The translations under genes were made by a program, and so were the position numbers. A stretch of 64,000 nucleotides of DNA from Rhodamnia argentea (Eukaryota; Streptophyta; Magnoliopsida; Myrtales; Myrtaceae): the NCBI RefSeq assembly GCF_020921035.1, contig NC_063158.1, forward strand, positions 26,522,962 to 26,586,961, given 5' to 3'. The first letter of the stretch is position 1, and each line of letters begins with the position of its first letter. Under the pieces are notes generated by a model, which saw only the letters and a program-made list of their open reading frames with translations, had not been told where the DNA came from and did no database searches. Shown here one piece after another: positions 1 to 12,700 of the stretch.

Positions 1-941
1 TGGGTACAAGTCGGAAGAACACTAGCTATCGTTACTCCATCAGGACTGATTCCGTCATGGACCATGCGAACTAAGAGCATCAAAGCTTCCATGAAGCATT
101 CATTTTGGGCGAGCGAGCTTATGATGGTGTTCCACGAAATCAAATCACGGTCTTCAAACGACTCAAACAAAACCTTTGAGTCGCCCACCCTTCCCAACTT
201 TGAATACATGGCCATCAAAGAGTTGTTGGTAAACGTTTTCCGATCCCCTTTCCTCAAACTATAAGCGTGAACCTGCTTCCCGAGCTTCAAGACACTATCC
301 CCTTGCGGCAAGTTTGAGCATGCATGGGCCAGACTCACCAAAGTGAAGGAGCTGGGCTCCAAATTTTCCGACACCATCGAACGAAAGCAATCCAACGCAA
401 GAACCCACTCCTCATCCCGACAGAGTGCGGCGAGCATGGAGTTCCAAGAAACTTGGTCCCTCTCAGGTATTCTGTCGAACAGCTTAAAGACGTTTCCGAT
501 GTCGCCGCACTTGTCATACATGGTCAACAGGGTATTGGCAACGGAAACACAAGATTGCTCGTACCCAAGTTTAACAGCATGGGCGTGAATCTGCCTCCCA
601 AGATTGAGGTCCTGGAGGCCCGCGACGGCCTTGAGGACAGCAGGGAAAGCGAATTGGTCGGGAGGGATACCGGGAAGAGCCATCATATCCACGTAGGTGG
701 AGATGGCTTCTCGGAAAAGATTTGATCTGGCTTGGAAGCGGAGGGATTCGATCCATGAAGAGCGAGGAGGGGTGGAAAGCAAAGGGTGCGGAGGAGGAGG
801 AGGAAGAAGAGAAGCAGAGGAGATGGGGAAGGTGTCGCTGGGTGCCGGCGGAGGAGAGACGTGGGAAGGGTGGTGGGGTGGGATGATGGGAGAGGAGGCA
901 GAGAGTGGGCGAGTAGGAATGGGAGCGGGAATGGAGGACAT
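1..941 (-). CDS. OTP84: PLS-class pentatricopeptide repeat protein, OTP84-like, 5' part only
   Basis: Reading from the ATG at 941 (minus) gives one uninterrupted frame to the window edge, about 313 codons, so the 3' end is missing. The N-terminus is rich in Ser/Pro, like an organelle transit peptide, and is followed by PPR units with features such as LGRQIHAHAVKLGY, SVANTLLTMYDKCGD, ERDQVSWNSMLAAL and LGKQVHAYSLRKGD. The unit pattern (GRQIHA, MYxKCG, VSWN) is that of PLS-class editing factors. The wording is closest to what I remember of Arabidopsis OTP84 (At3g57430), a plastid C-to-U RNA editing factor ending in a DYW deaminase domain; the E and DYW parts would lie outside this window. No intron is seen, as usual for this family. 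Family assignment is firm, the exact orthologue fairly likely. Confidence 0.88.
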   Translation of the reverse strand, partial: MSSIPAPIPTRPLSASSPIIPPHHPSHVSPPPAPSDTFPISSASLLPPPPPHPLLSTPPRSSWIESLRFQARSNLFREAISTYVDMMALPGIPPDQFAFPAVLKAVAGLQDLNLGRQIHAHAVKLGYEQSCVSVANTLLTMYDKCGDIGNVFKLFDRIPERDQVSWNSMLAALCRDEEWVLALDCFRSMVSENLEPSSFTLVSLAHACSNLPQGDSVLKLGKQVHAYSLRKGDRKTFTNNSLMAMYSKLGRVGDSKVLFESFEDRDLISWNTIISSLAQNECFMEALMLLVRMVHDGISPDGVTIASVLPTCT

Positions 942-2409
942 TGCGGAGCGTTATTTACCGTTTGAGACGACTCCTCTGCTGCTGCTGCTGCTGCTGCTGC
1001 TCTGCTTTCAACTGGATAATGTCCGCCATTTTGCCGACGCTTGTTGAGTGGCGCGCACCCGCCAGACAGAACCAGGAGACAGAGACCACCACCAAATCTG
1101 TCTCCATTTGAACCATTAAGTTAAAAGCGGCTAACTTTGGTCCTAAATGGTCCGATTACCGTGTCTCATTTACCTGTCTGTCTATCTCGAATGCGATTGC
1201 GGTGGCTCGGGCTCCGATCTATGTCCTAGAGTGAATATATCGAAGCACAAGCCATTGTGATTTCCATCGTATCGACGTATTTACCACATGGCCGATTCAA
1301 CTTCGGTCTTTAATAACGCGCAATGATCCGATAGCTGACTCATGTCCAGACTCAGAAAGTTGTTCTCATGTCTACATTTGCTGCCTATCATTGGGAGTGC
1401 TTTTAATCTCTCTCACAGATAGCAGAAGTAGCAATGGTAACAATATGATCCCAACACCTACCCAATCTACTTGCCACAAATTTGATCCATCCAGGTTTAA
1501 CTAAGAAAAGTCTTCGACAATTTGCAAAAGACTCGAACCATATCCAAACCTGCGAATATCAAACTATTTAACTTTCTCAATTCCAATTAGGTTGGAAATT
1601 GGACAAAATCAAAAGCCAAGTGAACCCGAATCCGACAGGAAGCCGAGACGGAAGACCCCAGGGGAGATGCCCATCGTCTCATCAACATTTTTGAGACATC
1701 TGCGGGTTCTCACAACCTCATACATGCACCTCCTCCTCTCGACTCCAAAGCCTCGATCCTCATCGAAGAGGTCACAAAAATCTGCAATTTTCACATCTTC
1801 TCAAAACATTTTTGGGCTTCTCTAATGCTCAGGAAAGATTTAAAAGGGAATCTGAGCCATGAAAATAGACACCGGAGTCTCCCTATTAAATTCAATCGCT
1901 CCATTCCACAAGTGTAACAGCTACGTACATTCTCCCACATTAGCGAGAAGCTTAGTTGAAATCAAGGCAAAAGATAGTACTACAAAAATAGCTACATCCA
2001 CATCCACGCAAAGGATTAAGTACTTTAGAAAGCCCAGAAGCCAACTCATGAAATTACGTCTGTTTACAGAACCCCCCCAAAAAAAAAAAAAAAAAACTGG
2101 TCTAAGATTTTGTCCACTATCGTTGAACTATAACAAGCAAAGTTATAGCTATACAAAGTCAGCACTATTTTTTTGTTTTTTTTTTTGGGGGAGGAGGGGA
2201 AAGAGGTCTCGTGGATGAACTTCAGTTTGTATCCTCCAGAGAGATAAGTTGTTCCTCAAGACACTCGGAAGTGGTCATCACATCCCGTGAGTATAATAAG
2301 TCAAATTGGAACGATGTTTGGATGTGCCAGCAAGGCTTGAGCATCCACCTTCAGCATTCATTTTCCAGATGCATGGATCATTACTCGAGTCATATACCAG
2401 AATCATGAA
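942..2409. other. Intergenic region between two minus-strand genes
   Basis: Contains the 5' flank of the PPR gene and the 3' flank of the WD40 gene. It has A- and T-rich runs near 2080-2096 and 2167-2190. I see no ORF with a recognisable product; the short open frames at 1592-1825 and 1859-2218 have no family features. Confidence 0.6.
976..1001. repeat. CTG/CAG trinucleotide repeat
   Basis: An uninterrupted run of about eight CTG units (CAG on the PPR gene strand). It starts 35 bp upstream of the OTP84-like ATG, so it probably lies in the 5' UTR and may vary in length between individuals. Confidence 0.85.
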
Positions 2410-4876
2410 TCAGTACCATTGCGCGTAGTATAACCCATCCCGTGACCCAAGCCACGACCCCCAGCTCTCATGCTGCCCATGTGAGTATCCCATATAGTTT
2501 TGTCTGCCATCCACCTCGATTGGATATCCTTTGAACATATTGAAACAACCAAGTGAACGAGCATAATTAGTAAAGAATACTCAAAAGAAACGTCAAAAAC
2601 CAACAGGCCCACAGAAATTGGGCTTAATCTATGAAAAGACGAGTTGTTTTACTTTCAGTTGACTGGCAGCATGTAACTAAGGGGACAGAAGTTGAAAATT
2701 TATCCTCAAACAGAAGTTTCCCAGACTTGATCTTCCAGAGCCGCATATAGCAGTCCTCTCCACCTAAGATCAGTGGCATGCTAAGGAAGTCAGTAGATTC
2801 CAGTGACAATTTTAAACTAAAAAAGATCCAGAAAAGACCTATAACCACCTGACAACAGAAATTTCTCTGATGGGTCCGTCCCAAGCTGTGTACGCGTATG
2901 GGAATTCACATGCCCTTCATAGGACTGCACAGGCCCTTTTTTAATTTGGCGATGATCATACAGATTGATCTGTTCATTAATGAGATCAATAATGATAATA
3001 CACCTCTCTTGGAATGTGGAGAGGCCATCATTCATAATAAAGTGTACAATGACCTATGAATAACACCTCATACCACTCATATAGAGACATAAATCTAAAA
3101 AGGTTACGAGACCGCAAGGGATAAGGAAACTATTTTACAGAGGTAAACAAATAAAAATAGATAGATCATGAACACTAACCGAGCCATCCATAGAACTCGC
3201 CAAGAAGTATTGGTCGTACAACCGGAGTGACACCAAACTAGTTGTTCAAAGTAGGTAATTGTTAGCAAAAGCATCACATGAAACAAATCAAAACAAGTAT
3301 TTCGAAGACGTTAAAGATAAACGAACCTGCAAATAGACTTAGGCATATAAGTTGTATCGGTTGGATATATTTTTCCAGAGAGCTGCAGGGATCAAATCCC
3401 AAGTTTCATTACCAATAACTTGAGAAACAATGATGCAGTCAAATAAAGGACATCAAGAAAAGGAAATTCTCAAAAATGATTTTAATATGAACGAATAAAT
3501 GTTTCATGAAAAGACATATTTACCAAAGCATAAGCAAAATGTATCACTTGACATTTTCCTAGTACTCTCTCCTTTATTCTGTCAAGAGATTCGGACAGAA
3601 TTGATGCCACAAATTATATAAGACAAGCTGAGAAAGTAAAGATGAGACTAAAAGTACCCTCGGCAAGCCTGAAAATTTTAAAAGAATCCAAGATTCTGAC
3701 AAGCGCTTAAGGCAGGTTTTTGCTATAAATGTGGGTGAAACAGAAAGCCATCAGTATGCAGGAGGGGCAAAAGATCAAAATAACGGTCATTCAGCACATC
3801 TACTTCATAATTCACAACATCAAGAAGATTTTACTTTTTCCTTTTGCTTTTTATTTAAATCTCGAAGGTCATGCACTTTTACTTCTATTTTAACCCCAAA
3901 ATATCCGAAGCTTCCACATAGACAAATATCGGCACACAAATTTGCACATATTCCTTTTTATTTTTTTGAAATTAGAATCATTTATTAAATTTTGGTGGGA
4001 GAGCAAATACATACCAAAAATCCTAAACAAAAGTGCCCGTGACAATTACCTTAAACCACTGCTTTTGAGAATGCCCACGAAGTCTTTCTGAAGGAGAAGA
4101 AGGTATCTGATGACTAATCAGCCTAGAAGAAGACACCCCTTGGTTTTCTCGGACATCAACTGTAACAATAGCCCCATTTCTGAATCCACACAATGCGAGA
4201 TTTCCCTTCAAGAAGGATTAAAGGTGTCAACATCCAGAGAAAAGACGAGACTGCTTATCCAAAAAAGGCACAAAAAGAAAAGCTTGATTTTCAACAAAAG
4301 AAAAAACTTGTGATTGCCAAAAGAATAATCCACTAAGAAAAAAGGAAAAAGCACAAAACATCATTTCCTCAATCTTTGGAACATTGAAAGACATGAAGAA
4401 TTACCGATTGGTCAAATTGCAGTGCGAGAACATCACTTTTCCCACGACACACCCAAGACACCACCCCATTTTCCAAATTGACCAAAGCAGCTCCCAAATT
4501 TGTGCCTAGATATACAAAGACAACATATAAATGCTGGAAGAACTAGCCAGAAAAAGTCCAAAGTGAATCAGCATAACATCCTTGCTTTAGTTTAATAGCT
4601 AAAGTTTGAGCTTCACACAAACATGCAATGTTGAAAATGCATTTAGAAAAACCCTCAAACATGAACCTAGAAGGAAAAAATATTAAATAGGTCGAAGAAG
4701 AATTAGGTATATCATCAGTCATGCAAAGAGATCTGCCAAGCAAGAACCTGATGTGACATACTAAAGTATGCTCTTCATGCTCGAGCAAACACTAAGCTCT
4801 CACAGTTTCAGAGTTTCTGTAACAAATTGAACCTTCCCGAGAATGAAACTATTTGTGTGTGCATTGGAGGAGTGTC

Positions 4877-4916
<40 letters not shown>

Positions 4917-7900
4917 GCCAACAATTGCTTGACTGCCATTAAAAGAGCAATCTGCTGTCCATATGGTACAATGCAAAGAAGCAACATCATGCAGCCTCTG
5001 CCTTATAATTGATGTACGTAGAGGAAAATCAAAAGGTTCAGCTAGATTAAGAGTATGAACAGAACCACCAGATCCTCTCTGAACCTAAAGTAGTTATCCT
5101 GCATGAAGGTTAAGGTATCTCAACCTGAAAGGATGTCTTAATGAATCATAACCACAGTATGCTAAACAAGTATGTTTGCTGAATGCAGAGAATGCTTCTT
5201 TCCTTCCAATTCTTCTGAGTACTGAAACCAACTGTATGAGTGACTATTTGAAATTATTTCAAAAAGATGGTGGAACTCACTGTTTTGCTAATCCAGGCAA
5301 GAGATAATTAGAACTAAGGTACACCAAAGCTTTTAAATATGATCTTTTTTGAATTTGGAACAAGTGATGAATCAAGAAAAAACCTGGAACATCAAAGTAA
5401 GAAGACAGTATAGAAAGAGCTTCTACCTATAACAAGCACACAAATCTGCTGCTTAAACAGATCATCAACATCAACATCACCTTTATCCCAAACTAGTTGG
5501 GATCGGCGGTCGATGAACCCAAAAATAAATAAAATAAAAGCAAGACCGATTGAGGGAAAAGAAATAATTATATAAAAAAATATATAAATATATATAGGGA
5601 AAAAGAACCAAAAAAGACACTCTGGAACATAGGAATTCTGCCCCTCCACAATGCTAATAGCTTTCCTCCACTCTATCCTAAGACAAACCGTATGTCAATC
5701 TATTTCTTACTTCATTAAATCTTGTTTTACTACTTTCTCCCGGGTAAGTTTCGGGTGGCCTATTCCTTTCTTCATGTCATGCTCTCGGAACAAACTTCTG
5801 CTCTTTACGGAGCATCTAGGGATCTTCGAAGAATATGCCCAAACCATCTCAATCGATGTTCTCTCATCTTTTACGCCATCGGTACTACTCCAACTTTTCA
5901 TCAAATATCTTCATTTCTTATCTTATCCATCTTTGTATGACCACACATTCACCTTAACATCCTCATTTCCACTACTCCCATTTTATGCTCATGTTGCCTC
6001 TATGCTAGCCAACATTCATCTCCGTATAGCATTGCAGGCCTTTTCTATAAAAATCTGCTGCTTAAACAGATATTTGAAAATTTTGACCCAAAAAAAAAAA
6101 AAAACGGATATTTGAAAACAAACATTGTCACTTCAAAACAATGGTTCAATCAAGCAAATAGCTTATTACAAATATGAACAAAAAACTCAGGGAGAACAGC
6201 CAACGAAATAGACCGAGATATTTAAACTGATTTTATCATATCAAAAGAAAGACCCATTCGTTTGTGAACATCTAATTACTAGAGAGCAACAAAAGAATAA
6301 ACATAATGTTAAACAGCAAAGTACGTAACCTATTGAATAAACCTATATTTTCAGTTCACTATGTCCAGCCTCAATGTTTGAATTGGAGCATAAGACAGTG
6401 GGAAGCAAAGGCAAAAAGACCGCAAATCTACTCATTAAGCAAAGAACATTAAACATGATCATTTAAATTCTGGAGAGGTGCCAAACACCAGAGTGAAAGT
6501 GAAGCAAAGAAAAAAGTATGTAATGATTATATAGCTTGAGGTGGGCAAGAGGCGAAATATCATGTAATTGTGACCAAAGAATACAGCACATCCAAACGAG
6601 TAAAGGATACAGTGCATGTTGAATTGGATCGCCATCAACTGTAATGGATCGCTTTCCTGGCATTTTAATGCAGGAGACATCTGAAGAAAATTGCACTGTT
6701 GGAGACCTCCAAAGATGAACAGGTACTTTGCACTCCTCATGTTCTCTTTTGAGAGGCCACACATGTTCTGGCATGCATTTTACCCCATAATCAAAATGTT
6801 GGCCAACTTTTCCAACTTCACAAAAACTGCGAAAAGCACCAAACTCTCGATGCAATAATTTGTAATAGCTTCATCTTAACTATTAAAAAAGAAAAATATA
6901 CATTGTGTCTAGATTTGAGATTCCATTCAAGCAATGACTTGAGGTTCTCTGAAGAGTAATAAAAGTTCTATAGCTGTATGATCTTCATGCTGCACGTAGC
7001 TCAGCATTTAAACTTTCAGTCCAAAATCTCGAGTTTCTTGTACTCATCTATTTTTAGATGAACATTTTAAGTAGAAAGCAATATCCTTATTCTTTCACAT
7101 AGTTCTTTATATCTCTATCTAACAATACCATCTCTTCATATCCCAAAAGTTGCAAAACATCCAGAATGATCTTTCAGATAACGAATAAAGAACTATCCGA
7201 AAAGAATAATGAAGCAGCAATGATCAGCCATGTACTCTACAATGTAAGAATTATATTATTAGATGTAGCTAGAGAAAAGTGGCTGCAGAAATAACATAAA
7301 ATAAGAATGATGCAGCACTATCATTCATTTAATTTTTTCTATTGGAAAAGCCTAAACTGACAAACCAAGCTATGCAGCCATTCATTATGAGATAGTGTCC
7401 TCAAGCAGACATGCGTGGAATAACAAGGCAACAAATTGGCCATATTTAAAGCAACTAACACAAATCTTGCGCCACCTAGATAGTTGTCAAGACAAATAGG
7501 TATTTCAAGCAGAAAAAGCATGAAAGTCCAGAGGCTCCATTGCAACTGATCTATAAGAACACTGACTTAGATACCAAATTAGATCTTTAGCATAAATTAC
7601 GTGGACAACATTAAACAGGGGATGGTCAGGTGATAGCATATAGACAGTGATATAAGAATGAAAAGGGAGACTCTAAGCCACTAAAAGACTTAGTAGACTA
7701 AGGGGGTGAATGATAACCATTCTATTTCAAAAATAGATTTTTGGCTAGAAATAATTTTTTCTATTTCTGTTTTTGGATAAGTTTTTGAGCAAAAAAATGC
7801 GTTTGATAACGACATAAAATTTCTGATCCTAGAATTGAAATTTATTTGACGGCGGCGGCGGCGGCGGCGGCGACCGGGCGAACGGTGGCCGGCGGGTGGT

Positions 7901-9323
7901 GGTTGGTGACGGCGGGTATTTGATAAAAAGTGAGATTTTTATTTCTGTTTCTTGGAGAAGTAGAAAATTATTATTTCTCATTTCTCCTTCAAATCTATTT
8001 TTGAAACAACTTTTTGTTTCAGAAATAGAAAAATAGAATTGCATTACCAAACGAATTTCTGTTCAGAAATAGGTTTGGAACAGAAATTCTATTTCTGAAA
8101 CGTTTTCAGGCACCCCCTAAGCTACAAAGTTCATCATACATTTATCTCATTGACTTGTAGCAACAAAAGTGCATATTTAAAACGAAAAGGAATCATTCTG
8201 CATCAGCTTGACTTTAATATAAACTGACAACATAATGGCTGACAATACTTTTGTGCAGACATATGTTGGACATTTCAACTCCAAATACTTGCTTATTGCC
8301 CTGCAATTCCAACTAGGGATCAAAACACTCGAATGTGGAGAGCACAGCAAGCAACACACCTCAAAGAGCCATTTCTGCCCCCAGCCAGCAGGCCAACCAT
8401 TGCAGTTTGACCCTCTGGTGTTGTTATACGGAGACGCATCTGTTCCAAAGCACCATCAGCCATCTTATCTGTCTTGTGAAATGCCCACACCTGCACGATG
8501 AAGCATAAAAAGCATGAAGATAAAGCTGCGCTCAGGTTGGACGATAAATGGGATCCTGTTGGTTTAGATAGCCATATAGGCGACTGCAGCAAGTCATATC
8601 ATCTTCACAACAAACTTCACATCCCAGGTTCTTAAGCAAGCACTTTTTACAGTTTGAAAAGGAATGTTTTGATCAAGCATGCTCTCATCAACTTAAGAAA
8701 CTGTGTGTGACATTGACATCATTTGATTCATACCGGAAGGCTAATTGGTGAACTAACAGAAGCAATAATAGTACCTGAGGACGGGAAGCGTGAATCTTGA
8801 GGAACTCGTCCTGGAATTTACACTTGGCATGCTTCAACCATAAAGGATTGCCATTCAACTCCCTCGTCTCGAGAAGAACGGATGTTCGGCTCAAGACGGG
8901 TCGACACTGAAACCATTAGGGGGAAAAACTGATCACGCAAACATTATGCAGGAGAAACTAAATCCGATGAAATGACCTCAAAATCAAAACTTTTTCTGAT
9001 ATGAGAAAAGTTCATGTAAAGAAAGTAAGAGTGGAAGTACCTGAGTGGGGGTGGAGCTGGAGATGGAGCTGGCGCCGGAGCTGGAGGGTTTTGATTTGGA
9101 GCCAGGAATGGGGCCTTTGATGGGGAAGTACCTGTTCTTCTCCGCATCGAAGTAGAACCCCGGAAGCTCTGTTCCCACCACATTCCACAAACAATCCATT
9201 AACATAAAGAAGAAGAAGAAGAAGAATACCCAAAGAAAGACCACAAAAGCCACAGACACGACTCGACCCAGATAACAGGCAGAATTGTAGAGTTCGGGGA
9301 TACGGAGACGAACCTTGTGGCAT
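2410..9323 (-). CDS. DCAF4: DCAF4/WDR21-like WD40 protein (CUL4-DDB1 substrate adaptor candidate)
   Basis: Thirteen exons on the minus strand give 512 aa: 9314-9323, 9041-9168, 8775-8906, 8360-8490, 6611-6868, 4919-5076, 4405-4505, 4050-4205, 3327-3382, 3180-3237, 2849-2969, 2653-2763, 2410-2528. The protein begins MPQELPGFYFDAEKNRYFPI, the signature start of DCAF4/WDR21 proteins, and continues with WD40 blades (CTIWTADCSFNG, CGFRNGAIVTVDVRE, INLYDHRQIKKG, LSGGEDCYMRLWKIKSGKL). The YDHR resembles the WDxR box with which such proteins dock on DDB1 in CUL4 ubiquitin ligases; that function is known for the family and inferred here. The intron after exon 6 starts with GC (G|GCAAGT), a GC-AG intron directly followed by an (AG)n repeat. 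The acceptor of exon 5 (6868) and that of exon 6 (5076) are chosen by frame and are the least certain junctions. Confidence 0.85.
4881..4912. repeat. (AG)16 microsatellite in DCAF4-like intron 6
   Basis: A perfect dinucleotide run. Its edge lies 6 bp inside the intron from the non-canonical GC donor at 4917-4918, so on the gene strand the donor is followed at once by (CT)n. Confidence 0.9.
5463..6050 (-). mobile_element. 5'-truncated LINE (RTE-like) fragment with 21-bp target site duplication
   Basis: On the minus strand this stretch encodes the C-terminal tail of a plant non-LTR reverse transcriptase: EMRMLR, a stop, then MCGHTKMDKIRNEDI, and further on RLRWFGHILRRSLDAP. It ends in a conserved 3' sequence (CCCAACTAGTTTGGGATAAA) and a short TGATGT-type tail. 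An identical 21-bp sequence beginning AAATCTGCTGC occurs at 5442-5462 and 6051-6071, exactly at the element ends, which is a target site duplication. The copy is 5'-truncated to 588 bp, carries stop codons and cannot be active. It lies in intron 5 of the DCAF4-like gene, in the same orientation as the gene. The RTE clade is my best guess. Confidence 0.9.
7702..8117. mobile_element. MITE with TAA target duplication (Tourist/PIF-Harbinger type)
   Basis: A 416-bp element in intron 4 of the DCAF4-like gene. It begins GGGGGTG and ends CACCCCC, is flanked by TAA on both sides (7699-7701 and 8118-8120), and its subterminal parts are inverted copies rich in ATTTCTGTTTC-like words. The centre is a GC-rich island with (CGG)n at about 7851-7872. 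A 3-bp TAA duplication and G-rich termini are typical of PIF/Harbinger MITEs. It has no coding capacity; the 73-aa open frame across it is an artefact of the repeat. Confidence 0.75.
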
Positions 9324-9745
9324 ATCTTCCCGGGGAAACAAAGAAGAGAGAGCAAGGCTTGGCGTTGGGATTCCACCGCTAGCAAATCAACGACTCGGTG
9401 AGAGGGTGTTGTAAAGCGGCCTTCGTCTTGTCGGGGCGAAGCGGCGCGGTGCAGAAGACGGTCTGGTTCTGGGCCAAACGAACTGAAAAACGTTTTTTGT
9501 GGGTCAAAAAGCCGTCTTTACTCAATATATAGCTCTTTCCTGTCAATTTCCATAAAAGTTCGTTTTTCTCTTTAGCTAATAAAAATAAATACGAACGAAA
9601 AAAAGAAAAGACGGAGTGACTGAAGGGGGGAGGGATTATCCATTTCCTGTTGCTGTTGCTTCAGCCTCAGCTCAGCTCTGCTCTGCTCGTCTCCGTTGCT
9701 GTTGCTGCTCTTCTTGGAGAATCACTGCAGTTGCGCTTGTTAAAA
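9324..9745. promoter_or_regulatory. Shared head-to-head promoter region of DCAF4-like and PTAC14 genes
   Basis: Only 422 bp separate the two start codons, so both 5' UTRs and both promoters must lie here. A TATA-like AATATATAGC is at about 9523-9532, 215 bp before the PTAC14 ATG. The rest is CT-rich towards PTAC14 and GC-rich towards the WD40 gene. Bidirectional activity is inferred from spacing only. Confidence 0.6.
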
Positions 9746-12700
9746 ATGACGCTCTCTGTTCCTCTCCCCCAGCCAAACCACTTCTTCAACTCTTCCATTG
9801 AACAGGTCCAACCCATCTCCTCCCTCTCTTCTCTCTCTCTCTCTCTCTCTCTCTCGCGCGGGCGCGCGGGGGGGGGTGGCGCGCACAGTGTATTGAATGA
9901 TCGTGGAGAGACGCTCAAATTCACCTTTTTATTGGTTTCGTATTTGGTGGGGGGGAAAAACGACAGCGGAAGCGTTTGCCTGGGGGTATACCACCGGCAA
10001 GACCCGGATATCACCTGGACCGCGACCGGCGAGCGTCCAACGTTGGACCCATAACAGCAGCTCCTTCACTGGTGGACTCACCTTCTTCATTCCCCCTCTT
10101 TCAGCGTCCCCCTACCCAAGAATCTCTCTCTGAGGTAGCCCCCAACCCAGTTACCAGCATTCATCTGCATGCAATACTAGCACTACTTATCGAATTTCGG
10201 GTAAAAGAAAGAGCTTGCTCTTTCTTTTACTCGTTTCTTCCATTACGACCGCAAACTTTGGAGGATCTCTGTTTGTCTAACCTATTCATCTCGAATTGCA
10301 GCAGAAGTTGCCCGCGATCTATTCGTAAAAAGTCTACATTACATGCACATTGATGTTTTTTACTGCGACTAGGAAGGCCAAGATGATTACTTTGACTGTC
10401 ATTCCCAAACCTACAGGGTTACATTGATGCATATCTACTTCCATTTGCTAAGTGTGATTTTCAGCTCTGGATTGTACTCTACAGCTCGAACCAGCAGACC
10501 CTGATTTTTACAAGATTGGATATGTTCGAAGTATGCGAGCTTATGGAATAGAATTTAAGGAAGGGCCTGATGGATTTGGAGTCTATGCTTCCAAAGATGT
10601 TGAGCCACTGCGCCGTGCTAGGGTGTGTGGACTGTTTACTTTGTAAGACATTTCGTTAGATGACTAAGGATGATTCCTGATTAAAAAAAAAAAAACCTTA
10701 AGGATGACTGCATCTCCATGTGCTTGCATTCTTCATTTTTTTGGGTGTTTGACGTAAAATCTATTTGCCATGCTGTTGGATTTTACAGTTGGATTCTCTA
10801 AAGGCTGCTTCTTTAAAATAAGGCATGATGTTCTTTAGCTTTTGTTCAGGTAATCATGGAAATTCCTCTGGAGCTAATGTTAACCATTAGACAAAAGCCC
10901 CCCTGGATGTTCTTCCCGGATATAATACCAATAGGTCATCCCATTTTTGATATTATTAACTCAACCGATCCAGAGGTAATTGGCCCCTGTTCTTATTCAG
11001 TGCCATGGATGATCATTTGCCCAGGTCTTGTGTTGCCAAAAACAGATGCTCCTTCTGCCATTTTTTTTATTTTTATTTTGTAGCTTGTATATCACTGTCA
11101 CGATGACTACATTTGATGATTTACATGCAGACGGAATGGGACCTGAGAATGGCATGTCTTCTTCTATATGCATTTGATAAGCAGGACAACTTCTGGCAGT
11201 TATATGGGGACTTTTTACCAAGTGCAGATGAGTGCACTAGCTTGCTTCTAGCAACAGAGGTTATTATTTTTTATTATTTGTCTTTTCCTTTAATCTTCGA
11301 ATTGTTTTGTTGAATAGATGAATGCTGAGTCGTTTTAATTCTTTGAGTGCTGAGATCTTTCGAGTTTTCTCTCTTTTCTTTTTTCCTACTTTGACAAGAT
11401 TCTTCCCTCAAACTCTATGTAAACTATATGTCTGATTTCCCATCTCCATGAGTATCCACTGATTTTAATCTTATTGCAATATGTCTTGGTCATTAAGCTT
11501 TTGGCTGATGAAAGGCTGGAGCACTGAACATATGCATCTATCAATGTACCAACGTGGAGCCATTACACTTGCTTCTGTTTTTAGTATCAACTTTGACTTA
11601 TTCCTCTTTGTAATTGAAGTTCTATGTTGATGGTTGTCTCGAGTGCTTGTTGGCATGATTGTGAAAAAGGTTTTAGAGTGTGATTGCAGAAGTTGTTGCG
11701 TTACAGTAGTATGAATGCTGGCATTGCTGTGCCAAACAGGATATAGCAGTCATCGGAGGCGTGAAATTCCTAAAGCGCTCACACAACATATGATAGAATC
11801 ATAATACTTTTGTGTGTTAAAGATCCATTCGGTTGTGATTTCATAGGAATGTAAGAGTGCTTTTTAATGTATCTAGAGATGTTAGAAGTTATATGAATAT
11901 TTGTATGTATTAGATAGTTGTGAATTTGGAATATAGCTTATGGTGGTTCCATTGCTTCTAGTACAAAATAACAGAAAAGCTGAAATTTGAATTGACTGAT
12001 GAACTGTTTTATCAGTAGAAGATTAGATTGATTCTTATTCTAGTGCATTTTTTTTTTTTTGGTTATTCTGTGGTTGAATGGAAAAATGATGGCAATGGCA
12101 CTCAGACATGCATTATCACTTAAATTTCCCTGATAGTGTTCTCTGTCAACCACTAATGATGTAACCTTTTTGCTCAGCACTATAGTGGTGATATTGGTAG
12201 CCTCAATGGCCAAATGCTAAATTGTTGTCCATATAAGCAACTACTGGTTTCTTTGGGAACACTCACTCTCTTCTCCAGCTTTTTTTTAGACTGTATCTTT
12301 CTCATTCATGAATTAATTGCTACAGGGGGATCTTTCGGAGCTACAGGATCCAACCCTTGCTACAACCATGAAACAACAGCAAGGGCGTGTCTTGGACTTT
12401 TGGGGAAAACATTGGGTTAGTGATGCTGTCCGTATGTTCTTTAGTTACAATTTTGAATGGTATACTTTTCTCTTTTGCTGAATATTTGTCTGTGGACTTA
12501 ACCTGCCCCAGCATAATGGTGCACCGCTCAAAATTAAGCGTCTCGCTCGGGATCCTGAGAAATTCACTTGGGCAGTGAGTGTGGCACAGACACGAAGTAT
12601 TGGCATGCAAATAAGGATAGGTGCTCTTGTTCAGGAATCTAATATGCTAATTCCTTATGCTGGTTAGTTTTACACACCTTCAAATAGCATCTGTTATTTT

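Noticed and set aside
324-725. 133-codon plus-strand frame
   Set aside because: Antisense shadow of the OTP84-like PPR gene.
5651-6115. 154-codon plus-strand open frame
   Set aside because: It is the antisense of the LINE reverse-transcriptase tail; the minus strand carries the recognisable motifs and the target duplication ends the element.
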